Below are positions 47,401 through 54,665 of a DNA stretch of 64,000 nt, piece by piece. The stretch lies in the NCBI GenBank assembly GCA_001972305.1, contig BDDD01000314.1, positions 310,001 to 374,000 of the forward strand, in the 5' to 3' direction. The stretch comes from Cephalotus follicularis (taxonomy: Eukaryota > Streptophyta > Magnoliopsida > Oxalidales > Cephalotaceae). Numbering within the stretch: position 1 is the stretch's first letter; every line of letters starts with the position of its first letter. The notes below the pieces were generated by a model, which was not told the origin of the DNA, made no database searches, and saw nothing but the letters and a program-made list of their open reading frames with translations. The translations under genes were made by a program, and so were the position numbers.

Positions 47401-49682
47401 GATTTATTTGGAATATCTGAATAGATCTCTACCAGGATTTTTTCCACAGTATTGTTGTTGCATCACCAATCTCTTCTTCTTGTCACTCTTGCTGAAATGC
47501 AACTGAGGTTGATAAAAATTGAACAAACAACTCATCATCTATTTGCTCATTTCGCGATAGCTACATTACTTTCGCCTAAACCTGAAATGGTTGAAAACAA
47601 AGCTAAACTTTTCATAGAGGAAAAAAAAAATAGAGATCTTCCAGAGTCCTTATAATAGTCCAACTTCATTAGTGCAGTGACATGGAAGAGCACAATTGAA
47701 GTACTCTAGCCTTACCACTTTCATCTTTAAAGATTAAAGAGAGCAAATGACAAAAGATTTGGTCATTGTTATAAAAAAAAAAAAAACCCTTAAATGTAGT
47801 TACATGAGCGTCGATACCATCAGTACTAAGACATGTTAACCAACCAAATACAAATCATCTATTCCAATTCAGTACAAGTACTAGTATGATAATAATGAAG
47901 TTTCTGCAAAAGAAAGAAACTTGAAGAAAATGATTTAAGTTGTCTTTAATCAATACTTCAAACCACTTTTCTATCCATTTCATACCCATTTTGTAAATAT
48001 CATATCTTTGTACGCCTTCATAACATGGATAATTGTTTTTTATTTTTCAAAAGCGATCTCTAATATCTTCAACAATGCAGAATTCCTATTGATTTTGTTT
48101 GTAGGATCCTTTATTATTGTCTTTCTCTGTGAATCGAATAATTATTATTATGCGCAAGTGTTTGTAGATGAAAAAAATTTGGATTTGACAGGACGCAGTT
48201 TTAAGCTCTTAGATGATCAAATTGCAACACCCATTTGCACACACCACTAAGTCAATTGCACTAACTTGTGACAACACGTTTCATCTCAAAAGAAATCTAA
48301 AGTTTTTCATTTGTCCATTAGAAGCAAAATTTTAAGTAGTGATCCATTTTAGCATGTCTCAAACCCTATTAATTCAAGAGCTTGACCATTGGGTCTCTGT
48401 TGATTCTATGCCTCAATTCTACCCGCTCAGGGTTTATTATTTCACCATTGAGTCAGCTGGTGGCTTTACCAAATGAGTAATTCACCTCAGTTCGAGTTAT
48501 TCAAGTTCCTGATAAAGAAAACAAAATCTCCAAATTTTCAACTCAGATTTCCTCTAATCCAACTAAACCTAAGCATTAATCAGTTTTCGGAACATTGCAT
48601 TTATATACTGACTGACTCCATGTCACAAGTCTCATTGTCAACCGAGAACAAACAAAAACTCAGACCAAGAACTAAACAAATTAGAAAATACCTAATATTG
48701 GTGGTTTCGATCAGAGTGGTGAGCCAAGAGGTTGATGACATTGATTGGAGGTAGAAGGGAAGGTATAGGTCTGTCTTTACCTTGTAGCCAAATCTAGACA
48801 AAAATAAGCCAAATCAATTTTGCCAAATCAATCTAGAGAGAAAGATGCTTGAGCAAGAGGGGTGGCAAACACATGCCGGTAGGTGGAGTTGCTGGACCGC
48901 TGGTGTTGGTGTGCTGCAGTGGTTATCTCTCTTGGTGAGTATACAGAGGAATGAAGAGAGAAACGAAAAAGAAGAAAAGAGATAAAAAGAATATGCAAGG
49001 ATTGAGTTGTATTTTTTAAAAATGGAATGGGGCTAATATTAACCTAAATTCTAATGAGCCATGTCTACCAGAACCAGATATGGTTATAAGTCTGGTTGGG
49101 AGAGATCTCTCAAGATGCATTCAATAATTCAAACCAAATTTGGATACCAGACAAATGGTCTCAATGGGACTTAATCAGGCCAATTTAGATCAAGATTGTC
49201 TAATTAGTGCAAACAAACACCCCTATAGTGCACCTTAGAACGTCTTGACCACTGGACAATGTAGATGAGAGTGGCCTAGTTGGTGGATTGTTTCTATTCA
49301 TAAATTATGAAGTAATTATGCTTTATCAAAACCGTGTGCTTTAGTTAAATAATCATTGCTTGGGTATCCAGGAGCTTAATGTTCCGGAGGCAGATGTTGA
49401 GCAGTTGCTGGTATCGCTAATATTGGATAACCGAATTCAAGGCCATATTGATCAAGTGAACCGGTTGTTGGAGCGCTCGGACAGGTAAATTATTGTATTT
49501 AAATTCTTACGAAATGAACACATGCGCACATGCCTATATTTCATTATTAAAGTCACATGCACCCTCATTGGAATATTTTGTCATTCAGGTCGAAGGGGAT
49601 GAAAAAGTATGGTGCTGTGGATAAATGGAACACGCAACTCAAATCTCTTTATCACACTATCAGCACAAGAGTTGCGGGTTGA
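17411..49682 (+). CDS. CSN2: COP9 signalosome subunit 2 (CSN2 / FUS12 orthologue), 12 coding exons
   Basis: The scaffold subunit of the nuclear COP9 signalosome that contacts cullin-RING ligases for deneddylation; in Arabidopsis the gene is FUS12, needed to repress photomorphogenesis in the dark. Exons: 17411-17420, 18027-18119, 29273-29351, 30059-30299, 30380-30454, 30538-30672, 31975-32162, 32437-32505, 32623-32713, 32832-32966, 49372-49484, 49589-49682. They sum to 1323 nt, 440 residues plus TGA, against 439 in Arabidopsis as I recall. Every intron is GT-AG and every phase joins. The N-terminus is acidic ([19 protein letters not shown]). TPR-like repeats cover about 60-300 ([41 protein letters not shown]), then the PCI region ([19 protein letters not shown]) and a C-terminal helix. 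Introns 2 and 10 hold retrotransposons but the reading frame is intact. Confidence 0.96.
18027..18119 (+). CDS. CSN2: CSN2 exon 2
   Basis: Encodes the acidic N-terminal segment ending NQYYNSK plus one base of the next Gly codon. Donor gtattttg at 18120. The intron that follows (18120-29272) is 11.2 kb because of Tekay-2. Confidence 0.93.
18541..18572. repeat. Compound microsatellite (CT)n(CG)n(CA)n in intron 2
   Basis: Consecutive ct, cg and ca dinucleotide runs. No other feature is seen in the adjoining intron sequence. Confidence 0.9.
18610..19232. mobile_element. Stowaway-like (Tc1/mariner) MITE in intron 2
   Basis: The left end ctccctccattac and the right end in reverse complement atccctccatcgc match the CTCCCTCC start typical of Stowaway elements. 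TA dinucleotides flank it at 18608-18609 and 19233-19234. The interior contains an imperfect direct repeat (18806-18912 against 19034-19138). At 623 bp it is longer than most Stowaways, so the call is tentative. Confidence 0.5.
18806..19138. repeat. Two-copy imperfect direct repeat, period about 228 bp
   Basis: 18806-18912 and 19034-19138 share blocks such as gagatga-gac, acttgaggga and aacatg-ttttgagg. It lies inside the proposed MITE. Confidence 0.65.
20378..20695. repeat. CAGTCGGCTG motif array in Tekay-2 3' LTR
   Basis: About 13 copies of CAGTCGGCTG or close variants (including palindromic CAGTCGACTG near 20580 and 20683), mostly 20-25 bp apart. Open frames over this array are repeat artefacts. 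Confidence 0.9.
21235..21385. repeat. Second CAGTCGACTG cluster in Tekay-2 3' LTR
   Basis: Six degenerate copies in about 150 bp, the outer cluster corresponding to U3 of the LTR. Confidence 0.85.
21522..21537 (-). promoter_or_regulatory. Tekay-2 polypurine tract
   Basis: The minus strand reads GAATGAGGGGTGGA directly before the 3' LTR start TGTAACGCCC. It is the expected plus-strand DNA primer. Confidence 0.85.
21567..25070 (-). pseudogene. Tekay-2 pol: protease, RT, RNase H, integrase, chromodomain
   Basis: Continuous frame with gag. The protease site is LMDS-stop-ASHSF: TGA (24876-24878) replaces the Gly of DSG. RT is otherwise well kept ([32 protein letters not shown] at about residues 758-766). 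RNase H shows [10 protein letters not shown], then three stops (23295-23297, 23289-23291, 23274-23276) inside the [16 protein letters not shown] segment. Integrase is complete: finger [10 protein letters not shown] to CLTCQ, then [20 protein letters not shown] and [16 protein letters not shown]. The chromodomain at the end reads [17 protein letters not shown]. The stop is at 21567-21569. Confidence 0.95.
25071..26153 (-). pseudogene. Tekay-2 gag
   Basis: A 360-codon open frame from ATG 26153 (basic [11 protein letters not shown]). It contains a Gln-rich coiled-coil segment ([20 protein letters not shown]), the Gag core ([24 protein letters not shown]) and two CCHC knuckles ([14 protein letters not shown] and [14 protein letters not shown]). 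It ends at TAG (25071-25073), with pol continuing in the same frame straight afterwards. Tekay-1 has no stop at this point, so a CAG to TAG mutation is likelier than a programmed readthrough codon. Confidence 0.9.
26279..26290 (-). promoter_or_regulatory. Tekay-2 primer-binding site (initiator Met tRNA)
   Basis: TGGTATCAGAGC on the minus strand, four bases inside the 5' LTR edge at 26295. Confidence 0.93.
27319..27715. repeat. CAGTCGGCTG motif array with an 84-bp tandem duplication
   Basis: More than 15 motif copies. Units 27319-27402 and 27403-27486 are near-identical 84-bp tandem copies, present once in the partner LTR. Confidence 0.9.
28255..28395. repeat. Second CAGTCGACTG cluster in Tekay-2 5' LTR
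   Basis: Six copies, 104-245 bp from the element-strand LTR start, upstream of the TATA candidate and so probably in U3. Confidence 0.85.
29273..29351 (+). CDS. CSN2: CSN2 exon 3
   Basis: Preceded by ttcatag. Encodes [18 protein letters not shown] and MEPEKAE, ending two bases into the Trp codon; donor gtgagc at 29352. Confidence 0.95.
30059..30299 (+). CDS. CSN2: CSN2 exon 4
   Basis: The largest exon. Encodes [20 protein letters not shown] through [14 protein letters not shown] to EEAKNE, highly conserved TPR-like helices. Donor gtgagg. Confidence 0.96.
30380..30454 (+). CDS. CSN2: CSN2 exon 5
   Basis: [20 protein letters not shown] then GRMSK. Flanked by tgtgcag and gtatttt. Confidence 0.95.
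30538..30672 (+). CDS. CSN2: CSN2 exon 6
   Basis: [20 protein letters not shown] then [20 protein letters not shown]. Flanked by atgacag and gtcaga. Confidence 0.96.
31733..31790. repeat. GGGA simple repeat in intron 6
   Basis: Consecutive gggagggaggga units followed by gagaga. The purine-only strand equals the CSN2 transcript strand. The surrounding intron (30673-31974) holds nothing else I can name. Confidence 0.9.
31975..32162 (+). CDS. CSN2: CSN2 exon 7
   Basis: [20 protein letters not shown] through [16 protein letters not shown], then two bases of Lys. Flanked by attgcag and gtatgt. Confidence 0.96.
32437..32505 (+). CDS. CSN2: CSN2 exon 8
   Basis: [20 protein letters not shown] then AK. 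Flanked by atttcag and gtaaga. Confidence 0.96.
32623..32713 (+). CDS. CSN2: CSN2 exon 9
   Basis: [20 protein letters not shown] then [10 protein letters not shown]. Flanked by cttgcag and gtgagg. Confidence 0.96.
32832..32966 (+). CDS. CSN2: CSN2 exon 10
   Basis: [20 protein letters not shown] through [17 protein letters not shown], the PCI domain core. Donor gtagcc at 32967 opens the 16.4-kb intron 10. Confidence 0.96.
33164..33215. repeat. 52-bp perfect palindrome with a (TA)n centre
   Basis: The arms tttatctatttcacag (33164-33179) and its exact complement (33200-33215) flank a 20-bp AT-dinucleotide run. It can fold into a perfect hairpin in the CSN2 intron. Confidence 0.93.
34250..34406 (-). 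repeat. Copia-C 3' LTR (157 bp)
   Basis: Matches 47220-47448 but lacks an internal block of about 70 bp. It ends tttccaca, next to a polypurine tract. Confidence 0.85.
34407..34418 (-). promoter_or_regulatory. Copia-C polypurine tract
   Basis: The minus strand CTTGAGAGGGAG ends directly at the LTR start TGTGGAAAA. Confidence 0.8.
34419..35059 (-). pseudogene. Copia-C RT end and RNase H
   Basis: Continues copia-C pol on the far side of copia-E. The minus strand reads [16 protein letters not shown] next to the insertion, then a decayed RNase H segment including [19 protein letters not shown]. Several stops. Confidence 0.82.
35060..35237 (+). repeat. Copia-E 5' LTR (178 bp)
   Basis: TGTTAGAAG to TTTAACA, followed by the primer site. 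Differs from the 3' LTR at only a handful of positions. Confidence 0.95.
35238..35249 (+). promoter_or_regulatory. Copia-E primer-binding site (initiator Met tRNA)
   Basis: TGGTATCAGAGC immediately after the LTR. Confidence 0.93.
35250..35888 (-). pseudogene. Copia-E gag, inverted
   Basis: A minus-strand Gag frame starting at the ATG 35888 ([18 protein letters not shown]). It is interrupted by stops near 35735-35740, then open from 35726 with Gag UBN2-type features ([56 protein letters not shown]). It points opposite to the element's LTRs and RT. The leader continues rightward to an inverted primer site at 36427-36438. Confidence 0.85.
36170..36350. repeat. Short degenerate repeats of cgtcgaagtcgcgat
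   Basis: Five or so variants of a 15-21-bp unit in the inverted Gag leader of copia-E. Confidence 0.75.
36427..36447 (-). promoter_or_regulatory. Inverted primer site plus nine LTR bases at the copia-E rearrangement junction
   Basis: The minus strand reads TGTTTAACA (the last nine LTR bases) then TTGTATCAGAGC, a one-mismatch copy of the primer site. This is the inverted counterpart of 35229-35249 and marks the junction with RT sequence at 36448. Confidence 0.85.
36448..37860 (+). pseudogene. Copia-E RT and RNase H
   Basis: RT starts inside the domain ([18 protein letters not shown]) with [33 protein letters not shown] and the catalytic [14 protein letters not shown] intact. A TGA stops it at 37239-37241. 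RNase H continues ([32 protein letters not shown]) with further stops and a frameshift. The upstream integrase and protease are missing. Confidence 0.92.
37861..37871 (+). promoter_or_regulatory. Copia-E polypurine tract
   Basis: TTGAGAGGGAG immediately before the 3' LTR. Confidence 0.85.
37872..38049 (+). repeat. Copia-E 3' LTR (178 bp)
   Basis: Same length and ends as 35060-35237. Followed by the second cccac. Confidence 0.95.
38055..39415 (-). pseudogene. Copia-C RT and integrase-RT linker
   Basis: Minus-strand RT between the two insertions. The linker reads [19 protein letters not shown] follows with [32 protein letters not shown] and [14 protein letters not shown], then [20 protein letters not shown] up to EQYQRLVG where copia-E interrupts. 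The right end ([16 protein letters not shown]) continues across copia-D. Multiple stops. Confidence 0.88.
39416..39648 (+). repeat. Copia-D 5' LTR (233 bp)
   Basis: TGTTAATG to TTTAACA. Contains AATAAAAAC near 39609, a possible polyadenylation signal in the sense orientation of CSN2. Confidence 0.92.
39649..39660 (+). promoter_or_regulatory. Copia-D primer-binding site (initiator Met tRNA)
   Basis: TGGTATCAGAGC directly after the LTR. Confidence 0.93.
40021..41088 (+). pseudogene. Copia-D gag
   Basis: Copia Gag from about the ATG at 40021 (an upstream in-frame ATG exists at 39989). The core includes [41 protein letters not shown] and [13 protein letters not shown], then TAG at 40379-40381 and a second stop shortly after. 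It continues through [18 protein letters not shown], a frameshift near 40610, [11 protein letters not shown] and one CCHC knuckle ([14 protein letters not shown], near 40810-40855). Confidence 0.88.
41089..41598 (+). pseudogene. Copia-D protease, tandemly duplicated (2 x 255 bp)
   Basis: Two nearly identical 255-bp copies, 41089-41343 and 41344-41598, each holding the protease active-site region and VLHVPNL. In both, the expected D-S-G-A-S-D-H reads N-S-stop-A-S-D-H, with TGA at 41169-41171 and 41424-41426. The duplication is 85 codons, so the frame is kept. Neither copy could be an active protease. Confidence 0.93.
41599..43150 (+). pseudogene. Copia-D integrase and linker
   Basis: The pre-integrase zinc finger is present ([17 protein letters not shown], then [13 protein letters not shown]). 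The catalytic core shows [11 protein letters not shown] (first Asp), CDNGT at about 42176-42190 followed by TAA, and [18 protein letters not shown] (Glu). The open frame [20 protein letters not shown] to [17 protein letters not shown] is the C-terminal and linker part, ending at TGA 43150-43152. Frameshifts lie near 41620 and 42170. Confidence 0.9.
43180..44665 (+). pseudogene. Copia-D RT and RNase H
   Basis: RT begins in a decayed part ([18 protein letters not shown], stops near 43230 and 43377). It is then open from 43403: [45 protein letters not shown]. RNase H follows: [24 protein letters not shown]-stop (TAA 44330-44332), then [32 protein letters not shown] and [14 protein letters not shown]. 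Catalytic residues are kept apart from the nonsense codons. Confidence 0.94.
44666..44679 (+). promoter_or_regulatory. Copia-D polypurine tract
   Basis: AACTTGAGGGGGAG before the 3' LTR. Confidence 0.85.
44680..44888 (+). repeat. Copia-D 3' LTR (209 bp)
   Basis: Matches the 5' LTR but starts TTTTAATG rather than TGTTAATG and lacks about 25 bp near 44842. Contains an AATAAATAAAAAC run, a sense polyadenylation candidate. Confidence 0.92.
44894..45784 (-). pseudogene. Copia-C integrase
   Basis: Zinc finger [17 protein letters not shown] and [15 protein letters not shown], then [11 protein letters not shown] (first Asp), [27 protein letters not shown] (second Asp), a break near 45200 and the later [20 protein letters not shown] to [19 protein letters not shown], where copia-D interrupts. 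The Glu region is damaged. Confidence 0.88.
45785..46289 (-). pseudogene. Copia-C protease
   Basis: [15 protein letters not shown] holds an intact DSG, followed by [17 protein letters not shown] and [18 protein letters not shown] frameshift separates it from the upstream knuckle region. Confidence 0.82.
46290..47155 (-). pseudogene. Copia-C gag
   Basis: ATG 47155 starts [20 protein letters not shown]. The Gag core shows [32 protein letters not shown] and [20 protein letters not shown], with a stop near 46705. A frame-shifted continuation carries one CCHC knuckle ([14 protein letters not shown]) near 46300-46345. Confidence 0.85.
47208..47219 (-). promoter_or_regulatory. Copia-C primer-binding site
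   Basis: TGGTATCAGAGT on the minus strand next to the 5' LTR; one mismatch to the initiator Met tRNA complement. Confidence 0.88.
47220..47448 (-). repeat. Copia-C 5' LTR (229 bp)
   Basis: Starts TGTGGAAAAAATCC on the element strand. Longer than the 3' copy by an internal segment. Confidence 0.85.
49372..49484 (+). CDS. CSN2: CSN2 exon 11
   Basis: [20 protein letters not shown] through [14 protein letters not shown], the winged-helix end of the PCI domain. Ends two bases into an Arg codon; donor gtaaat. Confidence 0.95.
49589..49682 (+). CDS. CSN2: CSN2 exon 12 with stop
   Basis: [20 protein letters not shown] then [10 protein letters not shown] and TGA at 49680-49682. The C-terminal helix around VDKWN-QLKSL is conserved in CSN2. 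Confidence 0.94.
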
Positions 49683-52082
49683 ACTTTGTATCGAGGGGAA
49701 ACCCCCTTTTTTTGTTTTAGGATCAGTAAGAGTTTCCTTATTCTTTTACATATGGTGTTTTTCTTTTCAAAGGGAGATGAACTTCGGCCCTTAGTTTGAA
49801 GTTTTGTGCAAATCACCAAAAAAGTTAAAAAGATCAAAGTTCAAACTATATTTAGCGTATTATTGTGAGTTGCTGTTTTTTTTTTTTCCATTCAATTTAG
49901 TACGGGCTACAATAAGAAGCAGGTTCTTAACTGGTTATGAATATGAACTCATTTTCGCCCAAGTTATTTGCTTCTGTCAACGTTTTAGCACTTCCTGGTG
50001 AACGGGTTTAGTTGATGGCTACGGTGTACAACTAGGCTACATATTAGAGAACATCCCAGCTTGGGCTGGTCACCAGTTGCGGTGGACCTTCTGGTAGTTC
50101 AAGTATGAAGGGGGTGCAACGCCCCATAACTACAACAAATAAACACAAAAAAAAACAGTAGGAATAGACGAACTTACGTTTTGACCGTTAGCTTTTCTCC
50201 CAATTCCAAAATTTTTCTACCCTCCCATTTTGTTCACATTTAAATGTAACCCAAACCCAGAATAAATATATAGATTCTGATACGAAAACGATGTCATATT
50301 TTTATAAAATTATAACTGATATTTAAAAATATAAAAAACGTGACCCTTTTTTCTAATACGAATGATACATTTGCAATTCCAAACCAGCAATTCAAAATAA
50401 GATAATTATGAAGCCAACCAGTAACTTTTTCTTTAATGACAAGCCTACATTAGAATAATGAAGATGAATTTGTTGGTCTTCGTAAATTTTACATCGCCCG
50501 CTTTTTTTATTCAATGCCCGCGTTCACTTAACCTATCATCACGCTTGTAGAGACTAATTTTTTGCGAGGCATTTGATCAAACACTTGACGCATTTGATTA
50601 CACACTTAACATGCATGACATGGTTCACATCTGGGATGCTGTGGTTGCCGCTGTGGGTCGCAGTTGCTCCCATGTCTCCCAACCAACCTCCGCGCTGTGC
50701 CGTCGCAGGCCACAAGATGGAATGAAACGTTGGTTGTGCCTCGATTGTGTTCTGATAGCCATTGGGTGTGGTGGATGTAGTGAGGGGGGAGAGACCGCAA
50801 GAGAGAGAGAGAGAGAGCCCGTGACAAGAGAGAGAGCATTCAATTTGGAATGGGATCCAAATCCTAGTCGCACTCGCTGGAAAGTTGTTGCCAAATAGAG
50901 ACGAGCTGCGAATGAGAGGCCCGCACCTGGGAGGCGGAGGGTGTAGACGATTCTGGGGTGGGTTTTGTGAGAGGAATGAAAGGAGGGCTTGCTTGTCTTG
51001 TTACAGGCTAACGTTTGCAAAACGGAAGTCCGTCTATTCTTCTGCCTTTTTTGTATGACTAAAATCCAACTTAATCATTGAGATTTTGGTATAATCTCCC
51101 TATTAGCAAATGAAAGGTTAGTTTTTATTAAAAAATTAATATAAAAACAAAAAGGTCCGACAAATATTTTTATTTAGAGATTAATGTATATTTATTATTA
51201 AACAAATTAATTTATTATTTATCTTAACATAATTATTATCAGTGAAGACACTAATTAGTTAAATCAAACACTAATAGTTATTGATTAAAAATGTATTTAT
51301 CATTTAATACTAAATTTTATAGATTAAATTATATTTTTTTTATTTGTATTTATTTGTTGTAGCTATGGCGCAAAAGATTATTAGTACTTAATTTTAATCC
51401 TATGGCCATCATTTGAAATTGAAATTTCTCTCTAAAGTACCTATTAAAGCTACCTTTGGGAAATTACGGTATGTATATTTTTGCTTTTGTTTTTAGCTTT
51501 TTTTTTTTTGATAATTTTTTTTAATTTAAGAACAATATTTACAAAAATTTTGGTCCTATTTGAAACTCTTTTTCAGAATAGTTTTGTGTTTTTTTATTAA
51601 GAAAGTCTATTGACAATTTTTTTTTTTTTTATAAAACAGCTTTTAGGAAAATTGTTTCCGATTGCATGCGTACAACGTCAAAACACATTTTGGATGTTTT
51701 GGCCTTATGTTTTTAGGTTTTATTAAAAAAAAATGGAGAATTGTTTTAATTTGAAAGTAAAAATGCCATATACATAGTATCATATTTTTTTCTTCCACGA
51801 ATAGTCTTGTTATATCTTTTTACATATTTTTTTTTTGTTCTTTTCTATTCATGAGGTGACAAAATGAGTTGTTGATACGAGTTTGTGTCTAAAGGATAAC
51901 GAGTGAGAAGCTACCGCGTTTAATCATGTCGTAATTTTTGGATATATGCTTGAATTATTTATTTAAATGAAGTCAATGAATATTTCTCAAAAAAATCATT
52001 AAAAACTTTAAAATATTGTATAAAGCATAATGGGTTTGATTTAAACTATTATAAAAAAGTATAATATTCAAAACAAATTATT
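49683..52082. other. Region downstream of CSN2, no supported gene
   Basis: Begins with the CSN2 3' UTR; the polyadenylation site is not clear (AATAAG near 49910 and AATAAA near 50137 are weak candidates). 50600-51020 is a more GC-rich patch with overlapping open frames on both strands and a GAGAGA run near 50797-50816, but no protein family I recognise. 51050-52080 is AT-rich with many poly-T runs. Confidence 0.6.
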
Positions 52083-53318
52083 GTAACGAGCCGAACTTTA
52101 TGTACTGTATTTTAGTATACACATCATCACATTGCATTATATTGTTATTAACTGGATTGAGATATTTTGGGCCTATTATTATATTATTTGAGTATGCATA
52201 CATATTCTATTATTGTTCAAGACGTTTAATCTAAGTTTCGGTGAGTAAGAACACTGTCGTTTACAACCACATGATTTAAGTTAATCTTGGCCTCACAAAT
52301 CCCCTTAAAATCGGCAATTTCCCTCGACAACATCACCACTCTCTACATCCTTCTCTCTCTACTGTTTTCTCTCCTTTTGGAAAGCCACAATATCACTTCT
52401 CTTCCTCGTATTACTGTCGCACCAAGCCAGCCACCATTAAAAGGAAGATTGAGCTTTGTTTTTGGCATTCTACACAACCATTGAAACTTGCAAATTAATT
52501 GGGACCCTTGGACTTGAGTCCAATCTCTAATTTTTGATAGATATTCAACTTACAAGCTTTAAATTATCATGGTAGATATTCTCTACCTAAAATGCATTTA
52601 ATTATGCCCATATAAACTGATTGATTGAATGATATTGAAAATTACGGTTTATATTGAAATTTTTGACCTATATTGTAATCTAGGATAAAATCAGTAGTTT
52701 AAATGTTTCCAAACTGATTTATAAACCCTAAATGACTTTTTTAAACCTTTGGTTTTGAAAGAAATTGATCGAAATTGAAATTAAATTGAAAATGACAAAG
52801 TTTGCATTATGCAGATTTGCCTTTGTGCTGTTTAGACGTTGACGCTTTGCCTATAGGCATCGTCGCTTAGAGCACCTGATGTTGAAGAATTGATCGACTG
52901 CTCAACTAAGCGTTGATGCTAAAGTCGTGAGCGTCGTCGCTTAAGGCTGGGTTTCTTCTAGTGTTGACCGAAGATGTTGAGCGCCAAGGCTTGGTTAAGC
53001 GCCAACGCTTAACCCTAGGCGTTGTTGCTTAGCAGTAATTTTTACAAACCAAAGCTATTGGGATGATAAAGCGCTGACGTTTTAACCTAGGCATCGCCGT
53101 ATGAGTTAGGTCACTAAGCTAAGCGTCGACTCTTAGAGTCTAAACGTCGTCGCTTAAGACCTTGGTTGCTATTTTAAAGCTGTTTTCAAACCCTTTTCAA
53201 ACGATTCTTGCCTGAACCTCACTTGAGGTTAGACAAGCCCTTTTCAACACTTTTCTATATTGATTAGATGAACTACGATCCATCGAGTGGCCGATCGATG
53301 CATTGGGCGATTGATTAG
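52083..53318 (+). repeat. Candidate divergent Tekay-like LTR start (plus strand)
   Basis: TGTAACGAGCCGAACTTTA at 52083 resembles the start of the Tekay solo LTR (TGTAATGACCAACTTTA). About 750 bp further on it carries an array of AAGCGTCGACGCTT-like motifs. No matching end, partner LTR or target duplication was found, so this is tentative. Confidence 0.35.
52834..53155. repeat. Array of GCGTCGACGCTT-like dyads
   Basis: At least ten degenerate copies of aagcgtcgacgctt or agcgttgacgcttt in both orientations. The same motif recurs in the Sirevirus LTRs at 54290-54550, 57190-57455 and 61650-61910. Confidence 0.8.
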
Positions 53319-54073
53319 TGTCACACCCGTCATGACCAAGACATATGTGACTATCACGTGGCAAGCCTCCTTTCAGAAACCTCCACATGATATGTTAAAA
53401 CCACTTTGAAAGCTACTTAAAACCATATAATCAAATTAAAAATTATAAGTTGAACTTTTGTAAAACTTTAAAATAATTCTAACTCTTAAATTTTTACAAA
53501 AATCGGGCATGTAGTATCCGTTTATTGGACTATGCCCCCTGTAAAGAAAAAACACATTTTATATAGTGGTTCAATCCTCAACAAACCACAACTAAAATAG
53601 AAAACATGCATGGATTGAGCTCCCCCTCAACCATATTATCAAAGCATAAATCATAAATCCTAAATAGGGCTTTGCCCTTCAAAACCAAACTATAAAAATA
53701 TTTATATGAGAACATAAATAATGCAAAATTAAAATGCTGATATCGTGGATGATATGCACGTGTTGAAACTCTGGTAGGTATGCCCTCGTGGTCTGACGTC
53801 TACAAAAACAGACCTGACATTCATCTTGCTACTATCTGAAATGGAAAAAGAGGAGGGATTAGTCTAAATGACAAAGTGAGTAGGAACAAAACATCCCTTG
53901 GTACATCCCTCAAATAATTGGGATGTGCTGAACAAAAAAACCAATAGTATAAACACAAGGTAAGGTAAATGTAATCCACAGAAAGAAAGCTCAGATCTTA
54001 ACAAGTGGTTCCACAGAAAGAAGCTCAAAATACAATAAAATGAATTCCATGGAAAAACAATCTTGATAGAATG

Positions 54074-54665
54074 TGAAAAGCCCTATATGGAAACCTTAAA
54101 TAACAAAATTGTATGCGGAAATTACAAATTAAACTATGAATATAAACAATCACACAATAACAAATAAATATATAGCTTCATTTAGATTCTAGCCGTTGGT
54201 GAAGAAATAGAGCCGTTGGAGAAGTCTTGGAAATTGTTGCACAAAAGTTGGCTCTTTAAAACAAGTTCTGACATTGTTCCAGCCGACCAAAGCATCGAGG
54301 GTATTGCCTAAAGTGTCGGCGCTTAGGTTACCGTTAGGAGTTAAATTTGAATTTCTCGTTTTGTCTGTCGCCACATTGATCTTGGAGTCGACTCTTCGAC
54401 ATAAAGCGCTGACGCTTTAATCCTAAGCGTCGCCGCTTTGAGTACTTCAACTAATTTTGCGCTCCACTGGTTTTAACGGCAGATGCATCCTTCTCAGGCG
54501 TCGACTTTTTGTCATAAAGCGCTGATGCTTTGTTTGTGACCGTCGGCGCTTTGCTCTATTTCTGCACTTCTTTATTTTGTTTATTTCTTTTCTTGCACAA
54601 AGAGTAGCAAAGTTAAATGCAAATTTGTAATCATTAAAACTTAGGATTGAGACTAAAAATCAACA
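54074..54665 (-). repeat. Sire-F 3' LTR (592 bp)
   Basis: TGAAAAGCCC to AAATCAACA on the plus strand. Contains GCGCTGACGCTT-type motifs and lacks several hundred bases present in the Sire-G LTR. Confidence 0.94.

Larger units (their letters stand above)
34250..47448 (-). mobile_element. Copia-C: Ty1/copia element, split by copia-D and copia-E
   Basis: A minus-strand copia element. Its own DNA is 34250-35059, 38055-39415 and 44894-47448 (about 4.7 kb). The LTRs are 34250-34406 and 47220-47448. The flanks gtatc (34245-34249) and gtatt (47449-47453) look like a target duplication with one mismatch. Reading across the two insertions restores continuous protein-level similarity, which proves the nesting. 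It has many stops and frameshifts. It is the oldest of the three intron-10 elements. Confidence 0.92.
32967..49371 (+). other. CSN2: CSN2 intron 10, 16.4 kb
   Basis: About 13.2 kb of it is the nested copia-C/D/E group. The rest (32967-34249 and 47449-49371) is AT-rich with homopolymer runs and no supported gene. The splice acceptor is atccag at 49366-49371. Confidence 0.9.

Noticed and set aside
50600..51020. Overlapping open frames on both strands in a GC-richer patch, up to 131 codons
   Set aside because: No domain or family recognised, the frames overlap each other antisense, and a GAGAGA run creates part of the openness. Not called a gene.
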